64,000 nt of DNA, from NCBI RefSeq assembly GCF_004379255.2, contig NC_056050.1, forward strand, positions 18,469,514 to 18,533,513, given 5' to 3'. The DNA is from Salvia splendens. Lineage: Eukaryota; Streptophyta; Magnoliopsida; Lamiales; Lamiaceae. Positions 35,456 through 49,423 of the stretch are shown here, one piece after another (position 1 is the stretch's first letter; the number at the start of each line of letters is the position of its first letter). The translations under genes and the position numbers were made by a program. A model generated the notes under the pieces. The model was not told the origin of the DNA, searched no databases, and saw only the letters and a list, made by a program, of their open reading frames with translations.

Positions 35456-36037
35456 ATCCCCCACATTGGTTAGAGCTCTGCCAGCTCAAACCAACACAAG
35501 ACATGAATGCATGTATGCAGACCCTTTGCTCAATTCTCGAGAAACAATATTGCATTTGGAATAGTAGCTTGGGGCTTTGAACTTTCCATAGTCAACACTA
35601 TCGGGCATACCGGCGGCCTGGTGGACGTGATGCCTTGAACCATTCCTCCTTAGTGTATACCGAGACAATAATATTGACACAATATTATTTACAAACTCAT
35701 CAGTTCTCACGTTTGTGTCCTTTACTGGCCATGGAACACCACTTTGGATTCATAAGTGATTCACATGTTGAAGCGGCCCACACTTCTTCACTTACATAGG
35801 TGATTCTTTTCCAGGTATCCTGCAATACCCACCTCCTCGAGGTTTCTCAGAATCATTAAAAGTCAAAACTTAACCTCTTACCACATGCAGGTAACAACAC
35901 TCAATGCTTTCTAAAGAATGGGCGAAGATTAAAAATCTTCCGAGTGTTACAACTAGATTCATATAGCTTCGTTTTCCCATTGAACCAAGCCCATGGGATC
36001 TCCAATCGTATGGTTGGGTTACCACTATAATCATCTT

Positions 36038-39000
36038 TTAAGATGTGGTTTTCAGTCCCATTCCTTTTAGCAATTTATGCATTTGATCACGGTTTAAACC
36101 TTTTGTTAACGGATCCGCTAAGTTATCAACTGACCTTACATAGTCAACTGTGATAACACCACTTGTGATCAATTGCCTGACGGTATTATGTCGCCGACGA
36201 ATATGTCGAGACTTACCGTTGTATAAGCCACTATGTGCTCTCCCTATAGCTGCTTGGCTATCACAGTATATCACTACTGTCGGCACTGGCTTCTTCCAAC
36301 ATGGAATACATTCTAGGAAATTTCTGAGCCACTCGGCTTCTTCCCCTGCTTTATCCAATGCAATAAACTCAGATTCCATGGTGGAACGAACAATACACGT
36401 CTGTTTCGTTGATTTCCACGAAACAGCACCACCCCCCACAATGAACACATAACCACTCGTCGAGAACGAGTCTTTTGAATCAGAGATCCAATTTGCATCA
36501 CAATACCCTTCAAGTACTTGGGGATATCTTGTGTACTGCAGCTCAAAGTTAAGAGTATACTTCAAGTATCTCAAAACCCTACGCAAGATCGGCTCAGCTT
36601 ATTCACCGTACACGCAAGATCTGGTCGGGTGCAGTTTGTGATAAACATCAAACTCCCTATGATCCTTGCATATTCTTCTTGAGCTACAGGCTCACCCGTG
36701 TGCTTACTCAAATGCACGTTGGGTTCCAATGGAGTCTTAGCTGGCTCACAATCGAATGAGTGAAATTTCTTTAGCACTTTCTCAATATAATGAGATTGTG
36801 TCAGAGCAATTCCCTCATGATTCCTTTTAATTTTGATTCCGAGAATCACATCAGCTAAACCCATATCTTTCATGTCGAAATTTCTCTTCAACATGTTTTT
36901 GGTTTCGTTGATAATGGCACTATTGCTGCCCGTAATCAACATATCATCTACATAAAGACACACAATAACAAAACCGTTATCTGTGTTCTTAATGTAAACA
37001 CACTTATCGCACTCATTGATAGTGAAACCATTTGCCAACATCACGTTGTCAAATTTTAAATGCCATTGTAATGGTGCTTGCTTCAACCCATATAATGACT
37101 TTACCAGTTTGCATACTTTACGCTCTTGCCCAGGCACAACAAACCCTTCGGGTTGTTCCATATATATTTCTTCTTCCAGATCACCATTCAGAAACGCAGT
37201 TTTCACATCCATTTGGTGAATCTCAAGATTGTGCAAAGCACCAATCGCAAGAAGCACCCGAATGGAAGTGATTCTCGTAACAGGTGAATATGTATCAAAA
37301 AAGTCATGCCCTTCTTTCTGCTTAAAGCCTTGGACAACTAGGCGAGCTTTGTACTTATCTATAGTACCATCGGGCTTATATTTTCTTTTCAGAATCCACT
37401 TGCACCCTAAAGTCTTACAGCCTTCAGGTAAGTCTACTAACACCCAAGTGTTATTTCTCATGATGGATTCAATCTCACTGTTGATAGCTTCTTGCCACCA
37501 CGCTGCGTCTGGGCCAGACAAAGCTTCCGCCAATGACTTTGGTTCGTCATCCAACTTAAAAGTTATGAAGTCAGGACCAAATGTTTTAGCAACTTTAACT
37601 CTTTTACCACGTCTTGGTTCAACATCCTCAGGACTTGACCTCGTCCTTTTTGGAGGATTAGAACTAGTGGATTCATCCATCATTCTTTCACTAGAACGAT
37701 CCTCTTGCCTCTTGCAAGGGTATACATTCTCAAAGAATATAGCATTCCTTGACTCAATCGTTGTTCCTTCAGCCACGCCAGACACAGCTGACCTATGGAC
37801 TAGGAAACGATATGCACTACTATTAAGTGCATGGCCAATAAAGATGCAATCGACTGTTTTAGGGCCTATTGCAACTTGTTTCGGAGGAGGCACTTCTATT
37901 TTCGCTAAGCACCCCCATACTTTGAGGTATGAATACGAAGGTTTCTTGCCTTTCCACAACTCATAAGGAGTCACATCCCTATTTTTTAGTGGAATTTTGT
38001 TCAGGATATGATTCGCTGTTAACACAGCTTCCCCCCACATGTTCTGGGATAAACCAGAGTTAATCAACAGAGCGTTCATCATCTCTTTAAGTGTTCGATT
38101 TTTTCGTTCAGCAACTCCATTTGACTGGGGAGAATATGGAGCCGTTGTTTGGTGAATTATACCACTTGCATGACATAATTCTGCAAACGGGGCTACATAC
38201 TCACTACCTCTATCACTTCAAACACACTTAATTCGACAATTAAGATGATTTTCGGCTTCATTTTTGAAGTCTTTAAACGCTTCAATGGCCTCATCTTTAC
38301 TTCTTAATAAGTAAAGGTAACAATACCTTGTGCAATCATCTATAAATGTGATGAAGTACTTTTTACCACCTCTAGTTTGCACAAATTTTAAATCACATAC
38401 GTCTGTATGGATTAACTCTAGAGGTTTTGTGCTTCGCTCTACCGAATGGAACGGCAGTTTAGCCATTTTGGCTTCAACACACACTTCACATCTTTCTTGT
38501 GAGTTAAACTTATCTACTTTTAGTAAATTAAGATTTACTAATCTTTTTATAGCATTTAGATTTACATGTCCCAATCTATTGTGCCATAAGTCAGAGCTTT
38601 CAAGCAAATAAGAGGATGTGTCATTTTCCTTATTGCTTATTCCTTGTCCACGGTGAATGACCGTAACATTCAGCTCAAAAAGCCCATTCACTAGGTGACC
38701 TTCACCTATGAACTTTTCATACTTGGTCAATATAACCTTTTCACACTCAAATTCTAGTGAAAATCCATGATTTACTAGAAGTGAGCCTGACACCAAATTA
38801 TTTCGGATGTCTGGGACATGCAGTACATCCCTAAGGGTAAGAACTTTTCCAGATCCTAATTTTAGGAACACATTACCCACACCAACCACCTTAGAAGAGG
38901 CTTGGTTTCCCATACGTACTTTTCTATCTCCAACAGATTTGTAGGTAGAAAAAACGCTTCTTTCGGAGCACACATGACATGTGGCACCTGTATCAACAAA

Positions 39001-39324
39001 CCATTCATTTGGATTGTTACCATGGTTCACATCGGAGACCATTGCGATCACCTCGTGATCTTTGTTGTTTATAACAACACGTTCAAATAATTTGCACAAT
39101 ATTGTCTCCAACAATAAGTACACAATTATATTGAACCATATGTGCATTGGTATATTCAACAACCCTTGCATCCCAATTATTACTACCAAGTCAAAATTGG
39201 TCTTGCTTGTCAACTGACAAACGATAAACACAATTCTCAAGAGAATAGATCTCAAGGAATTAACCATTTCGTAGCTCATGAACATTGGTACTGTTCGTTT
39301 CTTCATTCCAGCTTTGGTGCTCAT
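36038..39324 (-). pseudogene. Copia pol, unit 1 (broken)
   Basis: The domains in order are protease (DTGA), pre-integrase zinc region (WHNRLGHVN...CEVC), integrase core, reverse transcriptase (YVDD) and RNase H. Two lesions are seen. One is a TGA stop in the integrase at about 38217-38219, where unit 2 has CGA (C-to-T change, just before SDRG). The other is a net loss of about 34 bp near 36590 that shifts the frame in front of RNase H. Unlike units 2-4 it keeps AAG in VHLSKHTG and TGG in EEAEWLRN. Confidence 0.9.
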
Positions 39325-39387
39325 GTTTCCTCCAACTTCAATTGGTATAATCCTGTCTTAGAAGAGTACACTAATTTGTCTTGCGAT

Positions 39388-39899
39388 TGTTAGAAAAAGA
39401 GGGAAGAAATTCTCAAGCCGTGTACAGGCGGTACTCTAACTATTACAAACGAAAGGAAACTTGCAACAAAAGAGGAATGGAAATTACAACGGAAATAAAG
39501 CAAACCAAATTTATAAGTCGAGTCGAGGAAAGCCCTCTTTCCGCAAGACAAATTACGCCCCGGCTAGTGCTCACGGAATGGCGTATTGCCCCCAAAGATA
39601 AAACGACTTCCTCCTAGCGTGTAGAAGCACCTCAAACCCGCTAGGCACCGGCGAACTTGATGGAGTTCCGAGAATCGAGCTATGCAATGCTCCTATATGT
39701 GAACTAGGATGTAGGGAGCTAGAGATAGAGAATGCTTGTTGTTGTTGGTGTCTTCTACTCTCCTAAGCTCCACCTATTTATAGGATAGGGGAGGCCACCT
39801 CAAAGGTCTTGCATTAAGGGACACCATAAACCAAAAGTAAGTGAAAGGCTAAAAGCCTAGACTTTTGGAAATTCCACATGTTTCACATGTTTTCCTACA
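39388..39899 (-). repeat. LTR B (512 bp)
   Basis: On the minus strand it starts TGTAGGAAAACATGTGAAAC and ends TTTTTCTAACA. TATA-like CCTATAAATAGG (complement near 39773-39784) and a GC-rich R-U5 portion are visible. It lies directly between units 1 and 2, serving as the 5' LTR of one and the 3' LTR of the other. Confidence 0.88.
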
Positions 39900-40481
39900 A
39901 TCCCCCACATTGGTTAGAGCTCTGCCAGCTCAAACCAACACAAGACATGAATGCATGTATGCAGACCCTTTGCTCAATTCTCGAGAAACAATATTGCATT
40001 TGGAATAGTAGCTTGGGGCTTTGAACTTTCCATAGTCAACACTATCGGGCATACCGGCGGCCTGGTGGACGTGATGCCTTGAACCATTCCTCCTTAGTGT
40101 ATACCGAGACAATAATATTGACACAATATTATTTACAAACTCATCAGTTCTCACGTTTGTGTCCTTTACTTGCCATGGAACACCACTTTGGATTCATAAG
40201 TGATTCACATGTTGAAGCGGCCCACACTTCTTCACTTATATAGGTGATTCTTTTCCAGGTATCCTGCAATACCCACCTCCTCGAGGTTTCTCAGAATCAT
40301 TAAAAGTCAAAACTTAGCCTCTTACCACATGCAGGTAACAACACTCAATGCTTTCTAAAGAATGGGCGAAGATTAAAAATCTTCCGAGTGTTACAACTAG
40401 ATTCATATAGCTTCGTTTTCCCATTGAACCAAGCCCATGGGATCTCCAATCGTATGGTTGGGTTACCACTATAATCATCTT

Positions 40482-43400
40482 TTAAGATGTGGTTTTCAGT
40501 CCCATTCCTTTTAGCAATTTATGCATTTGATCACGGTTTAAACCTTTTGTTAACGGATCCGCTAAGTTATCAACTGACCTTACATAGTCAACTGTGATAA
40601 CACCACTTGTGATCAATTGCCTGACGGTATTATGTCGCCGACGAATATGTCGAGACTTACCGTTGTATAAGCCACTATGTGCTCTCCCTATAGCTGCTTG
40701 GCTATCACAGTATATCACTACTGTCGGCACTGGCTTCTTCCAACATGGAATACATTCTAGGAAATTTCTGAGTCACTCGGCTTCTTCCCCTGCTTTATCC
40801 AATGCGATAAACTCAGATTCCATGGTGGAACGAGCAATACACGTCTGTTTTGTTGATTTCCACGAAACGACACCACCCCCCACAGTGAACACATAACCAC
40901 TCGTCGAGAACGAGTCTTTTGAATCAGAGATCCAATTTGCATCACAGTACCCTTCAAGTACTTGGGGATATCTTGTGTACTGCAGCTCAAAGTTAAGAGT
41001 ATACTTCAAGTAGCTCAAAACCCTACGCAGAGCTTTCCAATGTTCCTTGCTTGGGTTGCTCGTAAATCGGCTCAGCTTATTCACCGTACACGCAAGATCT
41101 GGTCGGGTGCAGTTTGTGATAAACATCAAACTCCCTATGATCCTTGCATATTCTTCTTGAGCTACAGGCTCACCCGTGTGCTAACTCAAATGCACGTTGG
41201 GTTCCAATGGAGTCTTAGCTGGCTCACAATCGAACGAGTGAAATTTCTTTAGCACTTTCTCAATATAATGAGATTGTGTCAGAGCAATTCCCTCATTATT
41301 CCTTTTAATTTTGATTCCGAGAATCACATCAGCTAAACCCATATCTTTCATGTCGAAATTTCTCTTCAACATGTTTTTGGTTTCGTTGATAATGGCACTA
41401 TTGATGCCCGTAATCAACATATCATCTACATAAAGACACACAATAACAAAACCGTTATCTGTGTTCTTAATGTAAACACACTTATCGCACTCATTGATAG
41501 TGAAACCATTTGCCAACATCACGTTGTCAAATTTTAAATGCCATTGTAATGGTGCTTGCTTCAACCCATATAATGACTTTACCAGTTTGCATACTTTACG
41601 CTCTTGCCCAGGCACAACAAACCCTTCGGGTTGTTCCATATATATTTCTTCTTCCAGATCACCATTCAGAAACGCAGTTTTCACATCCATTTGGTGAATC
41701 TCAAGATTGTGCAAAGCACCAATCGCAAGAAGCACCCGAATGGAAGTGATTCTCGTAACAGGTGAATATGTATCAAAAAAGTCATGCCCTTCTTTCTGCT
41801 TAAAGCCTTGGACAACTAGGCGAGCTTTGTACTTATCTATAGTACCATCGGGCTTATATTTCATTTTCAGAATCCACTTGCACCCTAAAGTCTTACAGCC
41901 TTCAGGTAAGTCTACTAACACCCAAGTGTTATTTCTCATGATTGATTCAATCTCACTGTTGATAGCTTCTTGCCACCACGCTGTGTCTGGGCCAGACAAA
42001 GCTTCCGCCAATGACTTTGGTTCGTCATCCAACTTAAAAGTTATGAAGTCAGGACCAAATGTTTTAGCAACTTTAACTCTTTTACCACGTCTTGGTTCAA
42101 CATCCTCAGGACTTGACCTCGTCCTTTTTGGAGGATTAGAACTAGTGGATTCATCCATCATTCTTTCACTAGAACGATCCTCTTGCCTCTTGCAAGGGTA
42201 TACATTCTCAAAGAATATAGCATTCCTTGACTCAATCGTTGTTCCTTCAGCCACGCCAGACACAGCTGACATATGGACTAGGAAACGATATGCACTACTA
42301 TTAAGTGCATGGCCAATAAAGATGCAATCGACTGTTTTAGGGCCTATTGCAACTTGTTTCGGAGGAGGCACTTCTATTTTCGCTAAGCACCCCCATACTT
42401 TGAGGTATGAATACGAAGGTTTCTTGCCTTTCCACAACTCATAAGGAGTCACATCCCTATTTTTTAGTGGAATTTTGTTCAGGATATGATTCGCTGTTAA
42501 CACAGCTTCCCCCCACATGTTCTGGGATAAACCAGAGTTAATCAACAGAGCGTTCATCATCTCTTTAAGTGTTCGATTTTTTCGTTCAACAACTCCATTT
42601 GACTGGGGAGAATATGGAGCCGTTGTTTGGTGAATTATACCACTTGCATGACATAATTCTGCAAACGGGGCTACATACTCACTACCTCTATCACTTCGAA
42701 CACACTTAATTCGACAATTAAGTTGATTTTCGGCTTCATTTTTGAAGTCTTTAAACGCTTCAATGGCCTCATCTTTACTTCTTAATAAGTAAAGGTAACA
42801 ATACCTTGTGCAATCATCTATAAATGTGATGAAGTACTTTTTACCACCTCTAGTTTGCACAAATTTTAAATCACATACGTCTGTATGGATTAACTCTAGA
42901 GGTTTTGTGCTTCGCTCTACCGAATGGAACGGCAGTTTAGCCATTTTGGCTTCAACACACACTTCACATCTTTCTTGTGAGTTAAACTTATCTACTTTTA
43001 GTAAATTAAGATTTACTAATCTTTTTATAGCATTTAGATTTACATGTCCCAATCTATTGTGCCATAAGTCAGAGCTTTCAAGCAAATAAGAGGATGTGTC
43101 ATTTTCCTTATTGCTTATTCCTTGTCCACGGTGAATGACCGTAACATTCAGCTCAAAAAGCCCATTCACTAGGTGACCTTCACCTATGAACTTTTCATAC
43201 TTGGTCAATATAACCTTTTCACACTCAAATTCTAGTGAAAATCCATGATTTACTAGAAGTGAGCCTGACACCAAATTATTTCGGATGTCTGGGACATGCA
43301 GTACATCCCTAAGGGTAAGAACTTTTCCAGATCCTAATTTTAGGAACACATTACCCACACCAACCACCTTAGAAGAGGCTTGGTTTCCCATACGTACTTT

Positions 43401-43802
43401 TCTATCTCCAACAGATTTGTAGGTAGAAAAAATGCTTCTTTCGGAGCACACATGACATGTGGCACCTGTATCAACAAACCATTCATTTGGATTGTTACCA
43501 TGGTTCACATCGGAGACCATTGCGATCACCTCGTGATCTTTGTTGTTTATAACAACACGTTCAAATAATTTGCACAATATTGTCTCCAACAATAAGTACA
43601 CAATTATATTGAACCATATGTGCATTGGTATATTCAACAACCCCTGCATCCCAATTATTACTACCAAGTCAAAATTGGTCTTGCTTGTCAACTGACAAAC
43701 GATAAACACAATTCTCAAGAGAATAGATCTCAAGGAATTAACCATTTCGTAGCTCATGAACATTGGTACTGTTCGTTTCTTCATTCCAGCTTTGGTGCTC
43801 AT
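40482..43802 (-). pseudogene. Copia pol, unit 2 (longest open frame, 873 codons)
   Basis: An open frame runs from 43802 to 41181. By residue: protease DTGA at about 111-114; the GAG-pre-integrase zinc region at about 247-290; integrase acidic residues D308, D371 and E406; reverse transcriptase from about 610, with YVDD at 791-794. A TAG then stops it after NVHLS. RNase H continues in two further pieces (41129-40773 and 40730-40482) separated by a TGA that replaces the tryptophan of EEAEWLRN. The first 80 residues are hydrophobic and do not look like gag; no CCHC knuckle precedes the protease. It is the least damaged unit but not functional. Confidence 0.9.
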
Positions 43803-43865
43803 GTTTCCTCCAACTTCAATTGGTATAATCTTGTCTTAGAAGAGTACACTAATTTGTCTTGCGAT

Positions 43866-44377
43866 TGTTAGAAAAAGAGGGAAGAAATTCTCAAGCCGTG
43901 TACAGGCGGTACTCTAACTATTACAAACGAAAGGAAACTTGCAACAAAAGAGGAATTGAAATTACAACGGAAATAAAGCAAACCAAATTTATAAGTCGAG
44001 TCGAGGAAAGCCCTCTTTCCGCAAGACAAATTACGCCCCGGCTAGTGCTCACGGAATGGCGTATTGCCCCCAAAGATAAAACGACTTCCTCCTAGCGTGT
44101 AGAAGCACCTCAAACCCGCTAGGCACCGGCGAACTTGATGGAGTTCCGAGAATCGAGCTATGCAATGCTCCTATATGTGAACTAGGATGTAGGGAGCTAG
44201 AGATAGAGAATGCTTGTTGTTGTTGGTGTCTTCTACTCTCCTAAGCTCCACCTATTTATAGGATAGGGGAGGCCACCTCAAAGGTCTTGCATTAAGGGAC
44301 ACCATAAACCAAAAGTAAGTGAAAGGCCAAAAGCCTAGACTTTTGGAAATTCCACATGTTTCACATGTTTTCCTACA
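43866..44377 (-). repeat. LTR C (512 bp)
   Basis: Nearly identical to LTR B, with only a few substitutions visible (for example GAATTGAAATTAC against GAATGGAAATTAC). It separates units 2 and 3. Confidence 0.88.
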
Positions 44378-44959
44378 ATCCCCCACATTGGTTAGAGCTC
44401 TGCCAGCTCAAACCAACACAAGACATGAATGCATGTATGCAGACCCTTTGCTCAATTCTCGAGAAACAATATTGCATTTGGAATAGTAGCTTGGGGCTTT
44501 GAACTTTCCATAGTCAACACTATCGGGCATATCTGCGGCCTGGTGGACGTGATGCCTTGAACCATTCCTCCTTAGTATATACCGAGACAATAATATTGAC
44601 ACAATATTATTTACAAACTCATCAGTTCTCACGTTTGTGTCCTTTACTGGCCATGGAACACCACTTTGGATTCATAAGTGATTCACATGTTGAAGCGGCC
44701 CACACTTCTTCACTTACATAGGTGATTCTTTTCCAGGTATCCTGCAATACCCACCTCCTCGAGGTTTCTCAGAATCATTAAAAGTCAAAACTTAGCCTCT
44801 TACCACATGCAGGTAACAACACTCAATGCTTTCTAAAGAATGGGCGAAGATTAAAAATCTTCCGAGTGTTACAACTAGATTCATATAGCTTCGTTTTCCC
44901 ATTGAACCAAGATCATGGGATCTCCAATCGTATGGTTGGGTTACCACTATAATCATCTT

Positions 44960-47900
44960 TTAAGATGTGGTTTTCAGTCCCATTCCTTTTAGCAATTTAT
45001 GCATTTGATCACGGTTTAAACCTTTTGTTAACGGATCCGCTAAGTTATCCACTGACCTTACATAGTCAACTGTGATAACACCACTTGTGATCAATTGCCT
45101 GACGGTATTATGTCGCCGACGAATATGTCGAGACTTACCATTGTATAAGCCACTATGTGCTCTCCCTATAGCTGCTTGGCTATCACAGTATATCACTACT
45201 GTCGGCACTGGCTTCTTCCAACATGGAATACATTCTAGGAAATTTCTGAGTCACTCGGCTTCTTCCCCTGCTTTATCCAATGCGATAAACTCAGATTCCA
45301 TGGTGGAACGAGCAATACACGTCTGTTTTGTTGATTTCCACGAAACGGCACCACCCCCCACAGTGAACACATAACCACTCGTCGAGAACGAGTCTTTTGA
45401 ATCAGAGATCCAATTTGCATCACAGTACCCTTCAAGTACTTGGGGATATCTTGTGTACTGCAGCTCAAAGTTAAGAGTATACTTCAAGTAGCTCAAAACC
45501 CTACGCAGAGCTTTCCAATGTTCCTTGCTTGGGTTGCTCGTAAATCGGCTCAGCTTATTCACCGTACACGCAAGATCTGGTCGGGTGCAGTTTGTGATAA
45601 ACATCAAACTCCCTATGATCCTTGCATATTCTTCTTGAGCTACAGGCTCACCCGTGTGCTAACTCAAATGCACGTTGGGTTCCAATGGAGTCTTAGCTGG
45701 CTCACAATCGAACGAGTGAAATTTCTTTAGCACTTTCTCAATATAATGAGATTGTGTCAGAGCAATTCCCTCATTATTCCTTTTAATTTTGATTCCGAGA
45801 ATCACATCAGCTAAACCCATATCTTTCATGTCGAAATTTCTCTTCAACATATTTTTGGTTTCATTGATAATGACACTATTGCTGCCCATAATCAACATAT
45901 CATCTACATAAAGACACACAATAACAAAACCGTTATCTGTGTTCTTAATGTAAACACACTTATCACACTCATTGATAGTGAACCCGTTTGACAACATCAC
46001 ATTGTCAAACTTCAAGTGCCATTGTAACGGCGCTTGCTTCAACCCATATAATGATTTTACCAGTTTGCATACTTTACGCTCTTTCCCAGGCACAACAAAC
46101 CCTTCGGGTTGTTCCATATATATTTCTTCTTCCAGATCACCATTCAGAAACGCAGTTTTCACATCCATTTGGTGAATCTCAAGATTGTGCAAAGCAGCAA
46201 TCGCAAGAAGCACCCGAATGGAAGTGATTCTTGTAACAGGTGAATAGGTATCAAAAAAGTCATGCCCTTCTTAAAGCCTTGGACAACTAGGCGAGCTTTG
46301 TACTTATCTATAGTACCATCGGGCTTATATTTCCTTTTTAGAATCCAATTGCACCCTAAAGCCTTACAGCCTTCAGGCAAGTCTACTAACACCCAGGTGT
46401 TATTTCTCATGATGGATTCAATCTCACTGTTGATAGCTTCTTGCCACCACGCTGCGTCTGGGCCAGACAAAGCTTCCGCCACTGACTTTGGTTCGTCATC
46501 CAACATAAAAGTTATGAAGTCGGGACCAAATGTCTTAGCAACTTTAACTCTTTTACCACGTCTTGGTTCAACATCCTCAGGACTTGACCTCCTCCTTTTT
46601 GGAGGATTAGAACTAGTGGATTCATCCATCATTCTTTCACTAGAACGATCCTCTTGCCTCTTACAAGGGTAAACATTCTCAAAGAATATAGCATTCCTTG
46701 ACTCAATCGTTGTTCCTTCAGCCACGCCAGGCACAGCTGACCTATGGACTAGGAAACGATAGGCACTACTATTATGTGCATGGCCAATAAAGATGCAATC
46801 GACTGTTTTAGGGCCTATTGCAACTTGTTTCGGAGGTGGCACTTCTACCTTCGCTAAACACCCCCACACTTTGAGGTATGAATACGAAGGTTTCTTCCCT
46901 TTCCACAACTCATAAGGAGTTACATCCCTATTTTTTAGTGGAATTTTGTTCAGGATATGATTCGCTGTTAACATAGCCTCCCCCCACATGTTCTGGGGTA
47001 ATCCTGAATTAATTAACAAAGCATTCACCATCTCTTTTAGTGTTCGATTTTTGCGTTCAGCAACACCATTTGATTGAGGAGAATATGGAGCTGTGGTTTG
47101 GTGAATTATACCACTTGCATGGCATAATTCTGCAAACGGCGCTACATACTCACCACCTCTATCACTTCGAACACACTTAATTCGACAATTAAGTTGGCTT
47201 CATTTTTGAAGTCTTTAAACGCTTCAATGGCCTCATCTTTACTTCTTAATAAGTAAAGGTAACAATACCTTGTGCAATCATCTATAAATGTGATGAAGTA
47301 CTTTTTACCACCTCTAGTTTGCACAAATTTTAAATCACATACGTCTGTATGGATTAACTCTAGAGGTTTTGTGCTTCGCTCTACCGAATGGAACGGCAGT
47401 TTAGCCATTTTGGCTTCAACACACACTTCACATCTTTCTTGTGAGTTAAACTTATCTACTTTTAGTAAATTAAGATTTACTAATCTTTTTATAGCATTTA
47501 GATTTACATGTCCCAATCTATTGTGCCATAAGTCAGAGCTTTCAAGCAAATAAGAGGATGTGTCATTTTCCTTATTGCTTATTCCTTGTCCACGGTGAAT
47601 GACCGTAACATTCAGCTCAAAAAGCCCATTCACTAGGTGACCTTCACCTATGAACTTTTCATACTTGGTCAATATAACCTTTTCACACTCAAATTCTAGT
47701 GAAAATCCATGATTTACTAGAAGTGAGCCTGACACCAAATTATTTCGGATGTCTGGGACATGCAGTACATCCCTAAGGGTAAGAACTTTTCCAGATCCTA
47801 ATTTTAGGAACACATTACCCACACCAACCACCTTAGAAGAGGCTTGGTTTCCCATACGTACTTTTCTATCTCCAACAGATTTGTAGGTAGAAAAAATGCT

Positions 47901-48266
47901 TCTTTCGGAGCACACATGACATGTGGCACCTGTATCAACAAACCATTCATTTGGATTGTTACCATGGTTCACATCGGAGACCATTGCGATCACCTCGTGA
48001 TCTTTGTTGTTTATAACAACACGTTCAAATAATTTGCACAATATTGTCTCCAACAATAAGTACACAATTATATTGAACCATATGTGCATTGGTATATTCA
48101 ACAACCCCTGCATCCCAATTATTACTACCAAGTCAAAATTGGTCTTGCTTGTCAACTGACAAACGATAAACACAATTCTCAAGAGAATAGATCTCAAGGA
48201 ATTAACCATTTCGTAGCTCATGAACATTGGTACTGTTCGTTTCTTCATTCCAGCTTTGGTGCTCAT
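44960..48266 (-). pseudogene. Copia pol, unit 3 (broken)
   Basis: Same domain order as unit 2. It carries the shared stops (TAG after NVHLS, TGA after EEAE). A 7-bp loss near 47194 shifts the frame inside the integrase (shared with unit 4). A private 7-bp loss near 46273 shifts the frame in the reverse transcriptase, leaving frames 48266-47142, 47031-46159 and 46213-45659. A block of about 1.3 kb (45.85-47.17 kb) diverges from units 1 and 2, while the protease side is almost identical to them. Confidence 0.88.
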
Positions 48267-48329
48267 GTTTCCTCCAACTTCAATTGGTATAATCTTGTCT
48301 TAGAAGAGTACACTAATTTGTCTTGCGAT

Positions 48330-48841
48330 TGTTAGAAAAAGAGGGAAGAAATTCTCAAGCCGTGTACAGGCGGTACTCTAACTATTACAAACGAAAGGAA
48401 ACTTGCAACAAAAGAGGAATTGAAATTACAACGGAAATAAAGCAAACCAAATTTATAAGTCGAGTCGAGGAAAGCCCTCTTTCCGCAAGACAAATTACGC
48501 CCCGGCTAGTGCTCACGGAATGGCGTATTGCCCCCAAAGATAAAACGACTTCCTCCTAGCGTGTAGAAGCACCTCAAACCCGCTAGGCACCGGCGAACTT
48601 GATGGAGTTCCGAGAATCGAGCTATGCAATGCTCCTATATGTGAACTAGGATGTAGGGAGCTAGAGATAGAGAATGCTTGTTGTTGTTGGTGTCTTCTAC
48701 TCTCCTAAGCTCCACCTATTTATAGGATAGGGGAGGCCACCTCAAAGGTCTTGCATTAAGGGACACCATAAACCAAAAGTAAGTGAAAGGCCAAAAGCCT
48801 AGACTTTTGGAAATTCCACATGTTTCACATGTTTTCCTACA
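48330..48841 (-). repeat. LTR D (512 bp)
   Basis: Nearly identical to LTR C. It separates units 3 and 4. Confidence 0.88.
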
Positions 48842-49423
48842 ATCCCCCACATTGGTTAGAGCTCTGCCAGCTCAAACCAACACAAGACATGAATGCATGT
48901 ATGCAGACCCTTTGCTCAATTCTCGAGAAACAATATTGCATTTGGAATAGTAGCTTGGGGCTTTGAACTTTCCATAGTCAACACTATCGGGCATATCTGC
49001 GGCCTGGTGGACGTGATGCCTTGAACCATTCCTCCTTAGTATATACCGAGACAATAATATTGACACAATATTATTTACAAACTCATCAGTTCTCACGTTT
49101 GTGTCCTTTACTGGCCATGGAACACCACTTTGGATTCATAAGTGATTCACATGTTGAAGCGGCCCACACTTCTTCACTTACATAGGTGATTCTTTTCCAG
49201 GTATCCTGCAATACCCACCTCCTCGAGGTTTCTCAGAATCATTAAAAGTCAAAACTTAGCCTCTTACCACATGCAGGTAACAACACTCAATGCTTTCTAA
49301 AGAATGGGCGAAGATTAAAAATCTTCCGAGTGTTACAACTAGATTCATATAGCTTCGTTTTCCCATTGAACCAAGCTCATGGGATCTCCAATCGTATGGT
49401 TGGGTTACCACTATAATCATCTT

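Noticed and set aside
41707..42444. A 245-codon plus-strand frame opposite the copia pol (also at 37229-37966)
   Set aside because: It is antisense to conserved integrase/RT coding sequence, repeats in each unit, and shows no protein family features of its own.
46159..47031. Unit 3 as an independent, functional copia gene
   Set aside because: It shares stops and a deletion with its neighbours and has its own frameshift; it is one decayed unit of the array.
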